Below are positions 9,680 through 23,747 of a stretch of 64,000 nucleotides of DNA, one piece after another. The notes under the pieces were generated by a model. The model was not told the origin of the DNA and searched no databases. It worked only from the letters and a program-made list of their open reading frames with translations. Position numbers and translations under genes: made by a program. The stretch is taken from contig JAGWIT010000001.1 of the NCBI GenBank assembly GCA_028866155.1, positions 14,735-78,734 on the forward strand, given 5' to 3'. The DNA comes from Patescibacteria group bacterium (GTDB lineage: Bacteria > Patescibacteriota > Minisyncoccia > Phycocordibacterales > SBAW01). Position 1 is the stretch's first letter, and the number at the start of each line of letters is the position of its first letter.

Positions 9680-11398
9680 CTATTTGCGCAGTTCCTGCTG
9701 GCGACGCTTGAGGAAAGAAAGCTTATGGAGCAGACTCTTCTGGTCGCTCCCTGTTTCATGCAGTTGATGCTGGACGAGGTTCATTTCTTCTTCAAGCTGG
9801 GAGCGCTCTATCGTATCGAATAATGATTGTTTAGCGGCTGCCGTTTCTTCCCCTAATGACTCAAATAGGAAGCGCAGCGCCTCGGCCTCGGGCTCCAATT
9901 GTTTTTGTATGGAGGCGTACCGCTCTTCGCCGAGCAAACCGGAGAGCTTCTTTTGCAATTCCGCGTCATGTGGAAAATAAAAGATGAGCATGCCGGCGGC
10001 TTTTTCGAGATTGGTGCGCTCCGCCGTTTGCAAGGGAGCGGGTTCTGTTTCTTCAATATGCAGCGCGGGTTTTTTTGCTACTTCTGCGCGGACCGCCGCC
10101 TCAGACACCTCTAGCCGCGAAGCAGTAATGCGGACAAAATGCTCCTGCTCTATCGCGCTCTGGAGCGCGGCAATAAGTGGGAGCACCCGGGACTCGGCCA
10201 ATTTTTTATATGCGCGTTCGTCTTTGGCCTGCGGGCGCAGTACATCCAAAAAGAACTCTATCGCCGTTTTAGAGGTCCGCACCGCGGCCTTAAGAAGCTC
10301 GGGGTTCTCTTTGGCGACATCGGCCGGATCCTTGCCCTCGGGGAGGGCTGGCACTTTGACATCAAAGCCGTGCGAGTATGCCATCAGCGTGCTTTTGAGC
10401 CCTGCGCGTATTCCCGCCGAGTCGGCATCGAGCGCCAGCACCAAACGCTTGCTAAGCCTGCCGAGGAGCGAGAGATGCTCGTCGGTGAGCGCCGTGCCGG
10501 AAATCGCGACCGTAAATGGCAAACCCGATTGGTGAGACATCACGACGTCGAACTGCCCCTCGACGAGCAGGATGCAGTCAGCCTTGCGGATAAAATTTTT
10601 GGCGATGTGGAGCCCATAGAGCATGCGCGATTTTTTAAACAGCGCGGTCTCGGGGCTGTTGACGTATTTTGCGGGTTCAGCCCGCGGCTCGGCATCAGTT
10701 TTGCGCGCATCGCCAGGCATATCTTCAAAAAATCTGCCTGAGAACGCGATGACCTTGCCGTTCATGTCAAACAGCGGGAACATGATGCGCCCGCGAAACC
10801 GGTCGTAGATATTCCCCGGGGTTGAACCTCTATCCGCGAGGTTCGACCTCGCGGGATCAATTGCCAGCCCAGCATCAACTATCTCGTCCTTTTTAAATTC
10901 GAGTGACGCCAAATGTTCCGTCAATTCGCGCCAGCTTGCCGGCGCATAACCGAGACGCCACGTCTTAGTAGTATCATCATGCACGCCGCGCGCGCGGATA
11001 TAGTCGGCGACATCTTTGCGCCCTGCCAACTTGGACTCAAAAAAAACCGTGGCGGCCTCAAGCACATCTTTCAATCTTTCGTCATGCTCTTTGTGCTCGG
11101 GTGCCGGAGCGAAGTTCTTTTTCAACTTCACGCCCGCTTTTTCGGCAAGCTGCTTTAAAGCGGTCGGGAAGTCAACACCGTCCATTTTTTGGACAAAAGA
11201 AAAAATATCGCCCTTTTCGCCGCATCCAAAACACATGTAGGTGCCCCTCTCGGGGCTTACCATGAACGATGGCGTGCGCTCTTTGTGGAAGGGGCACTTG
11301 GCGCGAAAATTCCTCCCCGCGCGCTGGAGTTGTACGTACTGCCCCACCACATCATTGATGCTGAGCTTATTCTTAATTTCCTGAACTTGGGAGTCCAT
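9680..11398 (-). CDS. dnaG: DNA primase
   Basis: Makes RNA primers at replication forks. 572 residues. The N-terminal zinc domain has C35-x2-H38 and C56-x2-C59 (AKCPFH, MCFGCG); the catalytic core includes the EGQFDVVM and DADSAGIRA Toprim motifs; the C-terminal helicase-binding part is diverged. A palindromic insert at 10834-10854 adds the peptide PARSNLADRGSTPG around residue 185. rpoD follows directly on the same strand. Upstream a TAGACT box lies 8 nt before the ATG, again with almost no leader. Confidence 0.96.
   Translation of the reverse strand: MDSQVQEIKNKLSINDVVGQYVQLQRAGRNFRAKCPFHKERTPSFMVSPERGTYMCFGCGEKGDIFSFVQKMDGVDFPTALKQLAEKAGVKLKKNFAPAPEHKEHDERLKDVLEAATVFFESKLAGRKDVADYIRARGVHDDTTKTWRLGYAPASWRELTEHLASLEFKKDEIVDAGLAIDPARSNLADRGSTPGNIYDRFRGRIMFPLFDMNGKVIAFSGRFFEDMPGDARKTDAEPRAEPAKYVNSPETALFKKSRMLYGLHIAKNFIRKADCILLVEGQFDVVMSHQSGLPFTVAISGTALTDEHLSLLGRLSKRLVLALDADSAGIRAGLKSTLMAYSHGFDVKVPALPEGKDPADVAKENPELLKAAVRTSKTAIEFFLDVLRPQAKDERAYKKLAESRVLPLIAALQSAIEQEHFVRITASRLEVSEAAVRAEVAKKPALHIEETEPAPLQTAERTNLEKAAGMLIFYFPHDAELQKKLSGLLGEERYASIQKQLEPEAEALRFLFESLGEETAAAKQSLFDTIERSQLEEEMNLVQHQLHETGSDQKSLLHKLSFLKRRQQELRK
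10834..10854. repeat. Palindromic element inside dnaG
   Basis: Perfect 9-bp stem CCGCGAGGT / ACCTCGCGG around a TCG loop, in frame between the zinc domain and the Toprim domain of primase. Confidence 0.55.
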
Positions 11399-11540
11399 AG
11401 ACTTATAGTCTACTCTTTTTGGTCCTTTCGCTTGTACTTGACATTAGTGAAAAGTAAATGTTAAAACAAAGCCGGAGTTCGTCTGGGGCGCTGTAATCTC
11501 TACAGCGTGAGAGGCAAATCCAATAGCAGGAGCATTGAAA

Positions 11541-12236
11541 ATGTCAAAGAAGAGAACTTCCTCTATCGTGAGCGGAGCAGGTTTCGCCGCTGCATTTTGG
11601 CAAACCCTAGATCTGGCTGTCCGACAACGAGACGGCACCGACGAAGATATCTATCACATAGGAACCGACGGCGGTTCTCGATTGATTAACCAGTTTGCCG
11701 ACCTGATTATGGGAGCGAGATTGGTGACCGTCCGGGAGTGGCAAACGTGGCGAAAAGTAACCATCGGGACTCACTCGGGCTTAGCTGCGTTGGCGTGGGA
11801 AGCTCAAGGAACTTTCCAAGTCAAAAAGGGGTCGCATACGCAAATCCTCCTCGAATATCTTGCTGAAAAGGAACCCTTTGCTGTCGCTTCCTCTTCGCAA
11901 GAATTGGAGCTAATTGTGGTGACCGTGCGAGGGCTCGATTTATGCAATCCATATAGCTCCTATGCGTCCATCTGCATCCGGGCTCAAGAATTTGGATTGT
12001 CCCTTTGCCCGCCAGAAGTGGCTCTTCAGCTCTGTTTACAACACAATTGGGAGCCGTGGCTGAATTATGTGCTGATTGGCTCCGAATTGTTCCGTCTCAA
12101 CCACGGTTACCCTAAGTACCTCTTTCAGCTCCGCAAATCAAAAGAAGAATCGCGGGAAATTGAATTTCGGGAAATAAGTTATGACTCGAATGAATTCCCC
12201 GGACATACACCTTTCGTATTTGTACGCAACAAATAG
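11541..12236 (+). CDS. Hypothetical protein, 231 aa
   Basis: Unrecognised soluble protein starting MSKKRTSSIVSGAGFAAAFW. No membrane span. The central part (PPEVALQLCLQHNWEPWLNYVLIGSE) resembles a family of uncharacterised proteins remembered from CPR genomes; that is recollection only. The ATG at 11541 is fixed by an AGGAG site (11528-11532) 8 nt upstream; a TTGACA at 11438-11443 may belong to its promoter. A strong terminator follows, so it is a monocistronic unit between dnaG and the RNA polymerase gene. Confidence 0.75.
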   Translation: MSKKRTSSIVSGAGFAAAFWQTLDLAVRQRDGTDEDIYHIGTDGGSRLINQFADLIMGARLVTVREWQTWRKVTIGTHSGLAALAWEAQGTFQVKKGSHTQILLEYLAEKEPFAVASSSQELELIVVTVRGLDLCNPYSSYASICIRAQEFGLSLCPPEVALQLCLQHNWEPWLNYVLIGSELFRLNHGYPKYLFQLRKSKEESREIEFREISYDSNEFPGHTPFVFVRNK

Positions 12237-12257
12237 ACCAAGCGTCATAATGTCAAA

Positions 12258-12290
12258 ACGCCGCCCGGGTAGTCCGGACGGCGTCTTTTT
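12258..12290 (+). terminator. Rho-independent terminator after the 231-aa gene
   Basis: CGCCG-CCGG / CCGG-CGGCG hairpin followed by TCTTTTT; it lies between convergent genes. Confidence 0.75.
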
Positions 12291-12301
12291 CATAATAATT
12301 T

Positions 12302-19180
<6,879 letters not shown>

Positions 19181-19188
19181 AGAGTTTT

Positions 19189-19194
19189 ATACTA
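19189..19194 (-). promoter_or_regulatory. Possible second -10 box (TAGTAT) of rpoBC
   Basis: TAGTAT on the minus strand, 8 nt before the ATG at 19180. It could give a nearly leaderless transcript in addition to the upstream promoter. Confidence 0.35.
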
Positions 19195-19397
19195 GGGGCC
19201 TTAGTAATTCGAACTTCTACTTTTTAAAAAGAATCAAGACTGTTATGCACAGTGTCAAAACACGAAAAGTCGGGGCGCATATAAAGCTCCCCTGCTCGAT
19301 TCCTCAAGCGTGTGGTTTTATCCTCCCACCTCTATTGATTTGTATCGAAACCCCGCTCTCGATACTCAGTCGTTACCCTGCCCTGGTTTCGCTCTCT

Positions 19398-19425
19398 AGT
19401 ATAGCAAACAGGGTTTGGCTGTCAA
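19398..19425 (-). promoter_or_regulatory. Strong sigma-70 promoter of rpoBC
   Basis: Minus strand: TTGACA (19425-19420), 16-nt spacer ending TGC, TATACT (19403-19398). Transcription would start near 19391 and leave a leader of about 210 nt, which contains a GTATCGA/TCGATAC hairpin (19342-19365) and a GGGG/CCCC hairpin (about 19271-19291). The -35 box starts only about 10 nt after the trmD stop. Confidence 0.7.
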
Positions 19426-19433
19426 ATAGGCAA

Positions 19434-20081
19434 TTATCCCCTGCTTTTATGGCCTTTCCTTAATTTCCACTGGTCTATTTTTGCCCGGTGACCGGAGAGG
19501 AGGATTTTGGGGACCTTATATGACTTGCCTTTGTGTTTGAGAACCTCGGGGCGGGTGTAGACTTCATGACTGACCACGCGCGACTCTTCAAGCGACTCAA
19601 ATTTGCCGAGCACTCCCTTAATTTGCCGCGCGGTGGCGTCGATGATGGCGAGCGCGGGCACTTCGCCGCCAGTCAAGATATAGGGGCCGATTGACACCTC
19701 CTCGGCCTTTAAAATTTTTTTGGCGCGGGCGTCGATGCCCTCATACCGGCCGCAAATAATAATAACGTCTTTTTCTTTGGCGAGTTTTTTGGCATAGGCG
19801 TTGGTCAGCGGCTTGCCATTGGGCGAAGTTATCAACACTTTCATCTTCTTCCCTTTTCGAATCTTCTCAACCGCTTTGATGACCGGCTCGGCCTGCAACA
19901 CCATCCCCGGGCCGCCGCCATAAGGCCGCTCGTCAGCCTTGCCCCATTTGTTGCTAACAAAATCCCGCAGTTGGTAGATCTTCACTGCTAGCAGTTTATC
20001 TTTTTGTGCACGCCCCAAAATCGACGCCGTGACATAGGAGTCGATAACCTCAGGAAAAAGGGTTATTACATGAAATTTCAT
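19434..20081 (-). CDS. trmD: tRNA (guanine-N1-)-methyltransferase
   Basis: Methylates G37 of tRNAs to prevent frameshifting. 215 residues of the SPOUT class with a trefoil knot: N-terminal MKFHVITLFPEVIDSY, the YGGGPGMV loop, ICGRYEGIDARA, and the SIGPYILTGGEVPALAIID cofactor-binding knot. It is the last gene of rpsP-khpA-HD-trmD, starting 12 nt after the HD gene stop. Confidence 0.95.
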   Translation of the reverse strand: MKFHVITLFPEVIDSYVTASILGRAQKDKLLAVKIYQLRDFVSNKWGKADERPYGGGPGMVLQAEPVIKAVEKIRKGKKMKVLITSPNGKPLTNAYAKKLAKEKDVIIICGRYEGIDARAKKILKAEEVSIGPYILTGGEVPALAIIDATARQIKGVLGKFESLEESRVVSHEVYTRPEVLKHKGKSYKVPKILLSGHRAKIDQWKLRKGHKSRG

Positions 20082-20093
20082 GCGCCTACAGTA

Positions 20094-20711
20094 CTACGCT
20101 TCGTAAAAAACGCTACGCTCGACCATGTCTTTGGTGAGCACATCTACAAACCGCATCATTATGGGGTAATTTTTTGCCGCTTTAACTTTATTCCCTAGAT
20201 GCATCTCAAGAGTAACTTTAAGGCGCTTTATCGATTGCTCATTAACCGGGTCGAGCAACTCAAAGAGCGGTTCAATTTTATCAAGCGCATTTGCGAATAG
20301 CGCTTCGGGGCTCAGGTGTTCTTCATATTCATGCCACGCGTCAAAACCGACTCTTTGCAAAGACGGCGGGAGTAAAGCAAAAATTTCTTTTGCGGCTTCT
20401 TTCTCCCTTTCTTCATGTTCTTTTGTCTTATGGTAGGTTACGGCGTCGCCGTATTTTATCTCTCCAAAATCATGAAAAAGGAGTATGCGGGACAACTTCC
20501 CTGCGTCGAGCGTCGGGCCAATGGGCTCATGGAGCAGAAAATATTGAGCAAGAAATATGAGGCCGAACACGTGCTCGGCGACCGACTCATTGTGGGCAGC
20601 CAGGTCCCGCTTTGAGGCATAGCGGATGGTCCGCTTAAGTCCAAAAGCCACCCGCAGTTGATGAGCCTCTTTTAGAATCTCTTCATCTGACATATCCAGT
20701 ACTTTTTTCAT
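20094..20711 (-). CDS. HD-domain phosphohydrolase
   Basis: 205-residue HD-superfamily metal-dependent phosphohydrolase resembling YfbR/HDDC2-type 5'-deoxynucleotidases. Motifs in order are ESVAEHVF (first His), LLFHDFGEIKYGD (the HD pair), a downstream helix with EKEAAKEIF, and DKIEPLF with the last Asp. The ATG at 20711 is chosen; a GTG-GTG start at 20729 would fall inside the upstream terminator hairpin. It occupies the slot usually held by rimM between the KH-protein gene and trmD. Substrate unknown. Confidence 0.8.
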   Translation of the reverse strand: MKKVLDMSDEEILKEAHQLRVAFGLKRTIRYASKRDLAAHNESVAEHVFGLIFLAQYFLLHEPIGPTLDAGKLSRILLFHDFGEIKYGDAVTYHKTKEHEEREKEAAKEIFALLPPSLQRVGFDAWHEYEEHLSPEALFANALDKIEPLFELLDPVNEQSIKRLKVTLEMHLGNKVKAAKNYPIMMRFVDVLTKDMVERSVFYEA

Positions 20712-20713
20712 AC

Positions 20714-20746
20714 AAAAAATCCGCACCACTACTGTAGCGCGGATTT
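20714..20746 (-). terminator. Hairpin with T-tract between khpA and the HD gene
   Basis: Minus strand AAATCCGC ... GCGGATTT followed by T's, 28 nt after the khpA stop and directly before the ATG of the HD gene. It could attenuate read-through into HD-trmD. A TACAGT box lies within the loop side. Confidence 0.5.
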
Positions 20747-20773
20747 TATTTTCTGTCAGTTTTTAAAAAGAAA

Positions 20774-21136
20774 CTAGAACTTCGAGAGGTCTTCCATTGC
20801 CTCGTCGACCGACTTCATCGCCGGAGTCGCGGGCGCTTCGTGGCTGCCGTCCCAGCCCTGCTCGGCACTACCCATGCCGCGGGTCGAACCTGCCGGCTCG
20901 TTTATTTTGAGATTCACGCGGGCATTGTGCTTCATCCCCACGACGCGAAGCAGGGTGCGGATAGCCTTGGCGGTATTGCCCGAGCGGCCGATGACCTTGC
21001 CCATATCGTCGGCATTGAGGTCGAGCGTAAGCAAAACGCCCATCTCGTCGACTGTGCGACCTATCTTGACGTCCTCCGGATGCTCGACCAACCCTTTGAC
21101 CACAAACTCCAAAAAATCCTGATCTTTCTCTGCCAT
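20774..21136 (-). CDS. khpA: KH-domain RNA-binding protein KhpA
   Basis: 120 residues. A single type II KH domain fills the first 80 residues, with the GKVIGRSGNTAKAIRTLL loop matching the GxxG motif. The tail is Gly/Ala/Pro-rich. KhpA homologues bind RNA and in Firmicutes pair with KhpB/EloR to control cell elongation. The gene sits directly after rpsP, its standard place. Confidence 0.9.
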   Translation of the reverse strand: MAEKDQDFLEFVVKGLVEHPEDVKIGRTVDEMGVLLTLDLNADDMGKVIGRSGNTAKAIRTLLRVVGMKHNARVNLKINEPAGSTRGMGSAEQGWDGSHEAPATPAMKSVDEAMEDLSKF

Positions 21137-21175
21137 CGCTGTATATTTAATTGAGTAAGCAACCCAACGGTAATT

Positions 21176-21511
21176 TTATTCTTTCGGGACCTCTTCCACA
21201 ACGTCGTTACTCACAGGGGCTTCATCCGTCGCAGGTGCCGCTTTGAACTTCGGTAAAATATTTATCTTTTTGGCGTCGATTATTTTGTTTGACACAAGCA
21301 AATTGTGTACGGTGTCGCTCACCTGCGCGCCCTGGCTCATCCAGTGTTTAATGCGCTCGGCCTTGAACTCGACGCGGTCGGCCCGGGGGTCATAGGAGCC
21401 GAGCATCTCGAGATAGTTGCCGGCCTTAACCTTGCGCTTTGAATCAATGACAATAACCCTAAAAGAAGGGTCGTTCTTGCGGCCAACGCGGGTGAGGCGG
21501 ATAGTAAGCAT
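21176..21511 (-). CDS. rpsP: 30S ribosomal protein S16
   Basis: 111 residues. Core MLTIRLTRVGRKNDPSFRVIVID and the LEMLGSYDPRA segment are diagnostic; the C-terminus extends as an acidic Ala/Pro/Val/Glu tail. The ATG at 21511 is used rather than the longer frame to 21532. It is first gene of the rpsP-khpA-HD-trmD cluster. A TAGAGT box at 21523-21528 lies 11 nt upstream; rnr is divergent. Confidence 0.95.
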   Translation of the reverse strand: MLTIRLTRVGRKNDPSFRVIVIDSKRKVKAGNYLEMLGSYDPRADRVEFKAERIKHWMSQGAQVSDTVHNLLVSNKIIDAKKINILPKFKAAPATDEAPVSNDVVEEVPKE

Positions 21512-21580
21512 ATGTGGGCAACACTCTATCAAATAGACACGCTAAGGTCAATAAGCCTTTTTATTTTAAAGGATTCGTGG

Positions 21581-21586
21581 TATACT
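21581..21586 (+). promoter_or_regulatory. -10 box (TATACT) of rnr
   Basis: TATACT with an upstream TG (extended -10), 10 nt before the ATG at 21597. The predicted leader is only a few nucleotides. Confidence 0.5.
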
Positions 21587-21596
21587 GTTTTTAATA

Positions 21597-23576
21597 ATGT
21601 CTCGCAGAAGCAACCGCAAAGAAGCAGGCCCAAACGGCGATGCTCCCAAGAAACATATCTCCGGCGTCATACAAATCACCCGCAGCGGACGGGCTTTTTT
21701 GCCGTGGCCCGAGGAGCCAGAGAAAGAAGATATTGAGATACAAAAAGAGCACCTGTGCGGCGCTTTAAACGGCGATACGGTCGAAGTTGCATTAACCAGT
21801 TTATTCCCAAGACCAAAAGGCAAAGTCGCCAAAGTGCTCGAGCGCGCCAAAGAAGAATTTGTCGCGACCCTTCGACAGGCTCAGGGCAAGCTTGTTGCGA
21901 TTCCCGACGATGTTAAATTTTACCGGCCCATCCGTCTCTCCGCCGAGAGCCGCTATGCAGAAGGAGAGAAAGTGCTCGTCCGTTTACTTTCGTTTACCGG
22001 CACCGAAGACCCCACAGGCACGATTATTGAACACCTCGGCCGCGCGGGCGAGCATCGGGTGGAGATGAACGCCATCGTGCTTGAGCACGGGTTTCGCGTC
22101 GAGTTCTCCGAGGCCGTGCTCAATGAAGCGCGCGAGATAGAGAAGAATCACGCGGCAACCATCGCCAAAGAGGCTCCTCATCGCGCGGACTTTCGCGACG
22201 CGGTGACCTTCACCATCGACCCCGTCGACGCCAAAGACTTCGACGACGCGCTGTCGGTGCTCGAGCTCCCCAACGGGGAAATAGAAATAGGCGTGCATAT
22301 CGCCGACGCCACCTACTTTTGCGTACCCGGCACCGCGATAGACGATGAGGCAAAAAAACGCGGCACGAGCGTCTACCTCGTCGATGCGACCATCCCGATG
22401 CTCCCGCATGAACTGAGCGGCAACGTCTGCTCGCTTAAAGCCGGCGAAGACCGGCTCGCTTTCTCGGCCGTCTTCCGGATGAACGCCAAAGGCGAGGTGC
22501 TTTCGCGCAAGTTCGAGAAATCCATCATCCGCTCCAACAAACGCTTTACTTACGAAGAAGCGCAAGAAATTTTAAACAAAGAGAAGGGAGAATACGTGCG
22601 CGAACTTCTTATATTGCGTTCACTTGCTCGCGTATTACGCTCACGGCGCGAACGCGACGGCGCGATAGACTTCGGCGACAATGAGGTGCGGTTTATTTTG
22701 GACGAACAGGGCAAACCGCTCAAAGTGGTGCGCAAGGAGCGCATAGAGACCAACCTCCTTATCGAGGAGTTCATGCTGCTGTGCAACCGCGAGGTGTCGG
22801 AGTTTGTCTCAAAGCTCGCCGAGAACGTGCCCGAAAAAAATTATATATTCCTGTATCGCATCCACGATGAGCCCAAAGCAGACCGCATCGAGGAGCTTGC
22901 AACCTTTGTCCGCGCGGTCGGCTACGACTTTGCCCACCCTGGCCGGGCAGGCAAAAAAAAGAAGCCCAGCGCCAAGGACATCCAAAAACTGCTCAGGGAG
23001 ATCGCCGGTAAGCCCGAGGAGCATCTTATCCGCACGGCAACGCTCAGAAGCATGGCCAAGGCCATTTACTCGACCAAAAATATCGGGCACTTCGGCCTGT
23101 CATTCAAATATTACACGCAGTTCACCTCACCCATACGCCGCTACCCCGACATGCTCGCGCACCGGATATTAGAGAGCCACTTAAACGGCAAGCCAATCAC
23201 GCGCAGCGAATATACGCACCTCGAGAAGATGTGCCTGACTGCGAGCGAGCAGGAGGCAAAGGCGGTCGACGCCGAGCGCGAGTCCATCCGCTACAAACAG
23301 GTCGAGTATATGCTCGGCAAAGTGGGCCAGACGTTCGACGCCACGATAAGCGGCGTCACCGACTGGGGCTTGTATGTCGAGGACAAAGAGAGCGCCGCCG
23401 AGGGTTTGGTGCGCGTGCGCAGTTTGGGCGATGATTTTTACAACTATTCGCAAAAAGAATACGCGCTGATAGGCCAGCGCAGCAAAAAAAAGTACGCGCT
23501 GGGGGATTCCCTGCACGTAAAGTTGGTTGCCGCCGATTTAGCGACGCGCCAATTGGATTTTGAACTGGCACACTAG
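21597..23576 (+). CDS. rnr: Ribonuclease R
   Basis: 659-residue processive 3'-5' exoribonuclease of the RNB family. There are N-terminal cold-shock-like segments (GVIQITRSGRAFLPW), the catalytic RNB block DPVDAKDFDDALSV with the four Asp residues, the YTQFTSPIRRYPD motif, and a C-terminal S1 domain (FDATISGVTDWGLYVE). Shorter than E. coli RNase R (about 810 residues). A palindromic insert at 21867-21893 adds TLRQAQGKL between the cold-shock domains. Confidence 0.96.
   Translation: MSRRSNRKEAGPNGDAPKKHISGVIQITRSGRAFLPWPEEPEKEDIEIQKEHLCGALNGDTVEVALTSLFPRPKGKVAKVLERAKEEFVATLRQAQGKLVAIPDDVKFYRPIRLSAESRYAEGEKVLVRLLSFTGTEDPTGTIIEHLGRAGEHRVEMNAIVLEHGFRVEFSEAVLNEAREIEKNHAATIAKEAPHRADFRDAVTFTIDPVDAKDFDDALSVLELPNGEIEIGVHIADATYFCVPGTAIDDEAKKRGTSVYLVDATIPMLPHELSGNVCSLKAGEDRLAFSAVFRMNAKGEVLSRKFEKSIIRSNKRFTYEEAQEILNKEKGEYVRELLILRSLARVLRSRRERDGAIDFGDNEVRFILDEQGKPLKVVRKERIETNLLIEEFMLLCNREVSEFVSKLAENVPEKNYIFLYRIHDEPKADRIEELATFVRAVGYDFAHPGRAGKKKKPSAKDIQKLLREIAGKPEEHLIRTATLRSMAKAIYSTKNIGHFGLSFKYYTQFTSPIRRYPDMLAHRILESHLNGKPITRSEYTHLEKMCLTASEQEAKAVDAERESIRYKQVEYMLGKVGQTFDATISGVTDWGLYVEDKESAAEGLVRVRSLGDDFYNYSQKEYALIGQRSKKKYALGDSLHVKLVAADLATRQLDFELAH
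21867..21893. repeat. Palindromic element in rnr (same family as in gyrB)
   Basis: ACCCTTCGACAGGCTCAGGG followed by CAAGCTT, in frame. A copy on the minus strand of gyrB (41361-41384) matches at 20 of 24 positions in the aligned core, in a different reading frame. Confidence 0.65.
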
Positions 23577-23683
23577 TCGTCCTTAGCTTCCCGCACATCA
23601 GGGGGCGGGTCTCCCTCATCTCTCAAAACACGATTGCGAAGCTCGCGTTCGTCTATCCTTTCTTCCCGTTCGTCCTTATCCAC
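23573..23683 (-). CDS. Possible 36-residue highly charged peptide
   Basis: A GTG at 23683 with GGAGG 5 nt upstream opens a frame reading VDKDEREERIDERELRNR, then a PPPD-containing acidic end, to a TAG overlapping the rnr stop on the other strand. It follows smc on the same strand after 64 nt. Very rich in Asp, Glu and Arg; no family recognised. The good Shine-Dalgarno spacing is the main support. Confidence 0.4.
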   Translation of the reverse strand: MDKDEREERIDERELRNRVLRDEGDPPPDVREAKDD

Positions 23684-23747
23684 CAAGCCCTCCTATCGAG
23701 TGGATACGCACCTACAATGAACCTCACCCATTAAATCATTTTTTATT

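Noticed and set aside
8389..9711. A 440-codon open frame on the plus strand opposite rpoD
   Set aside because: It mirrors the sigma factor codons exactly; GC-rich third positions keep the antisense frame open. No family likeness and no ribosome site.
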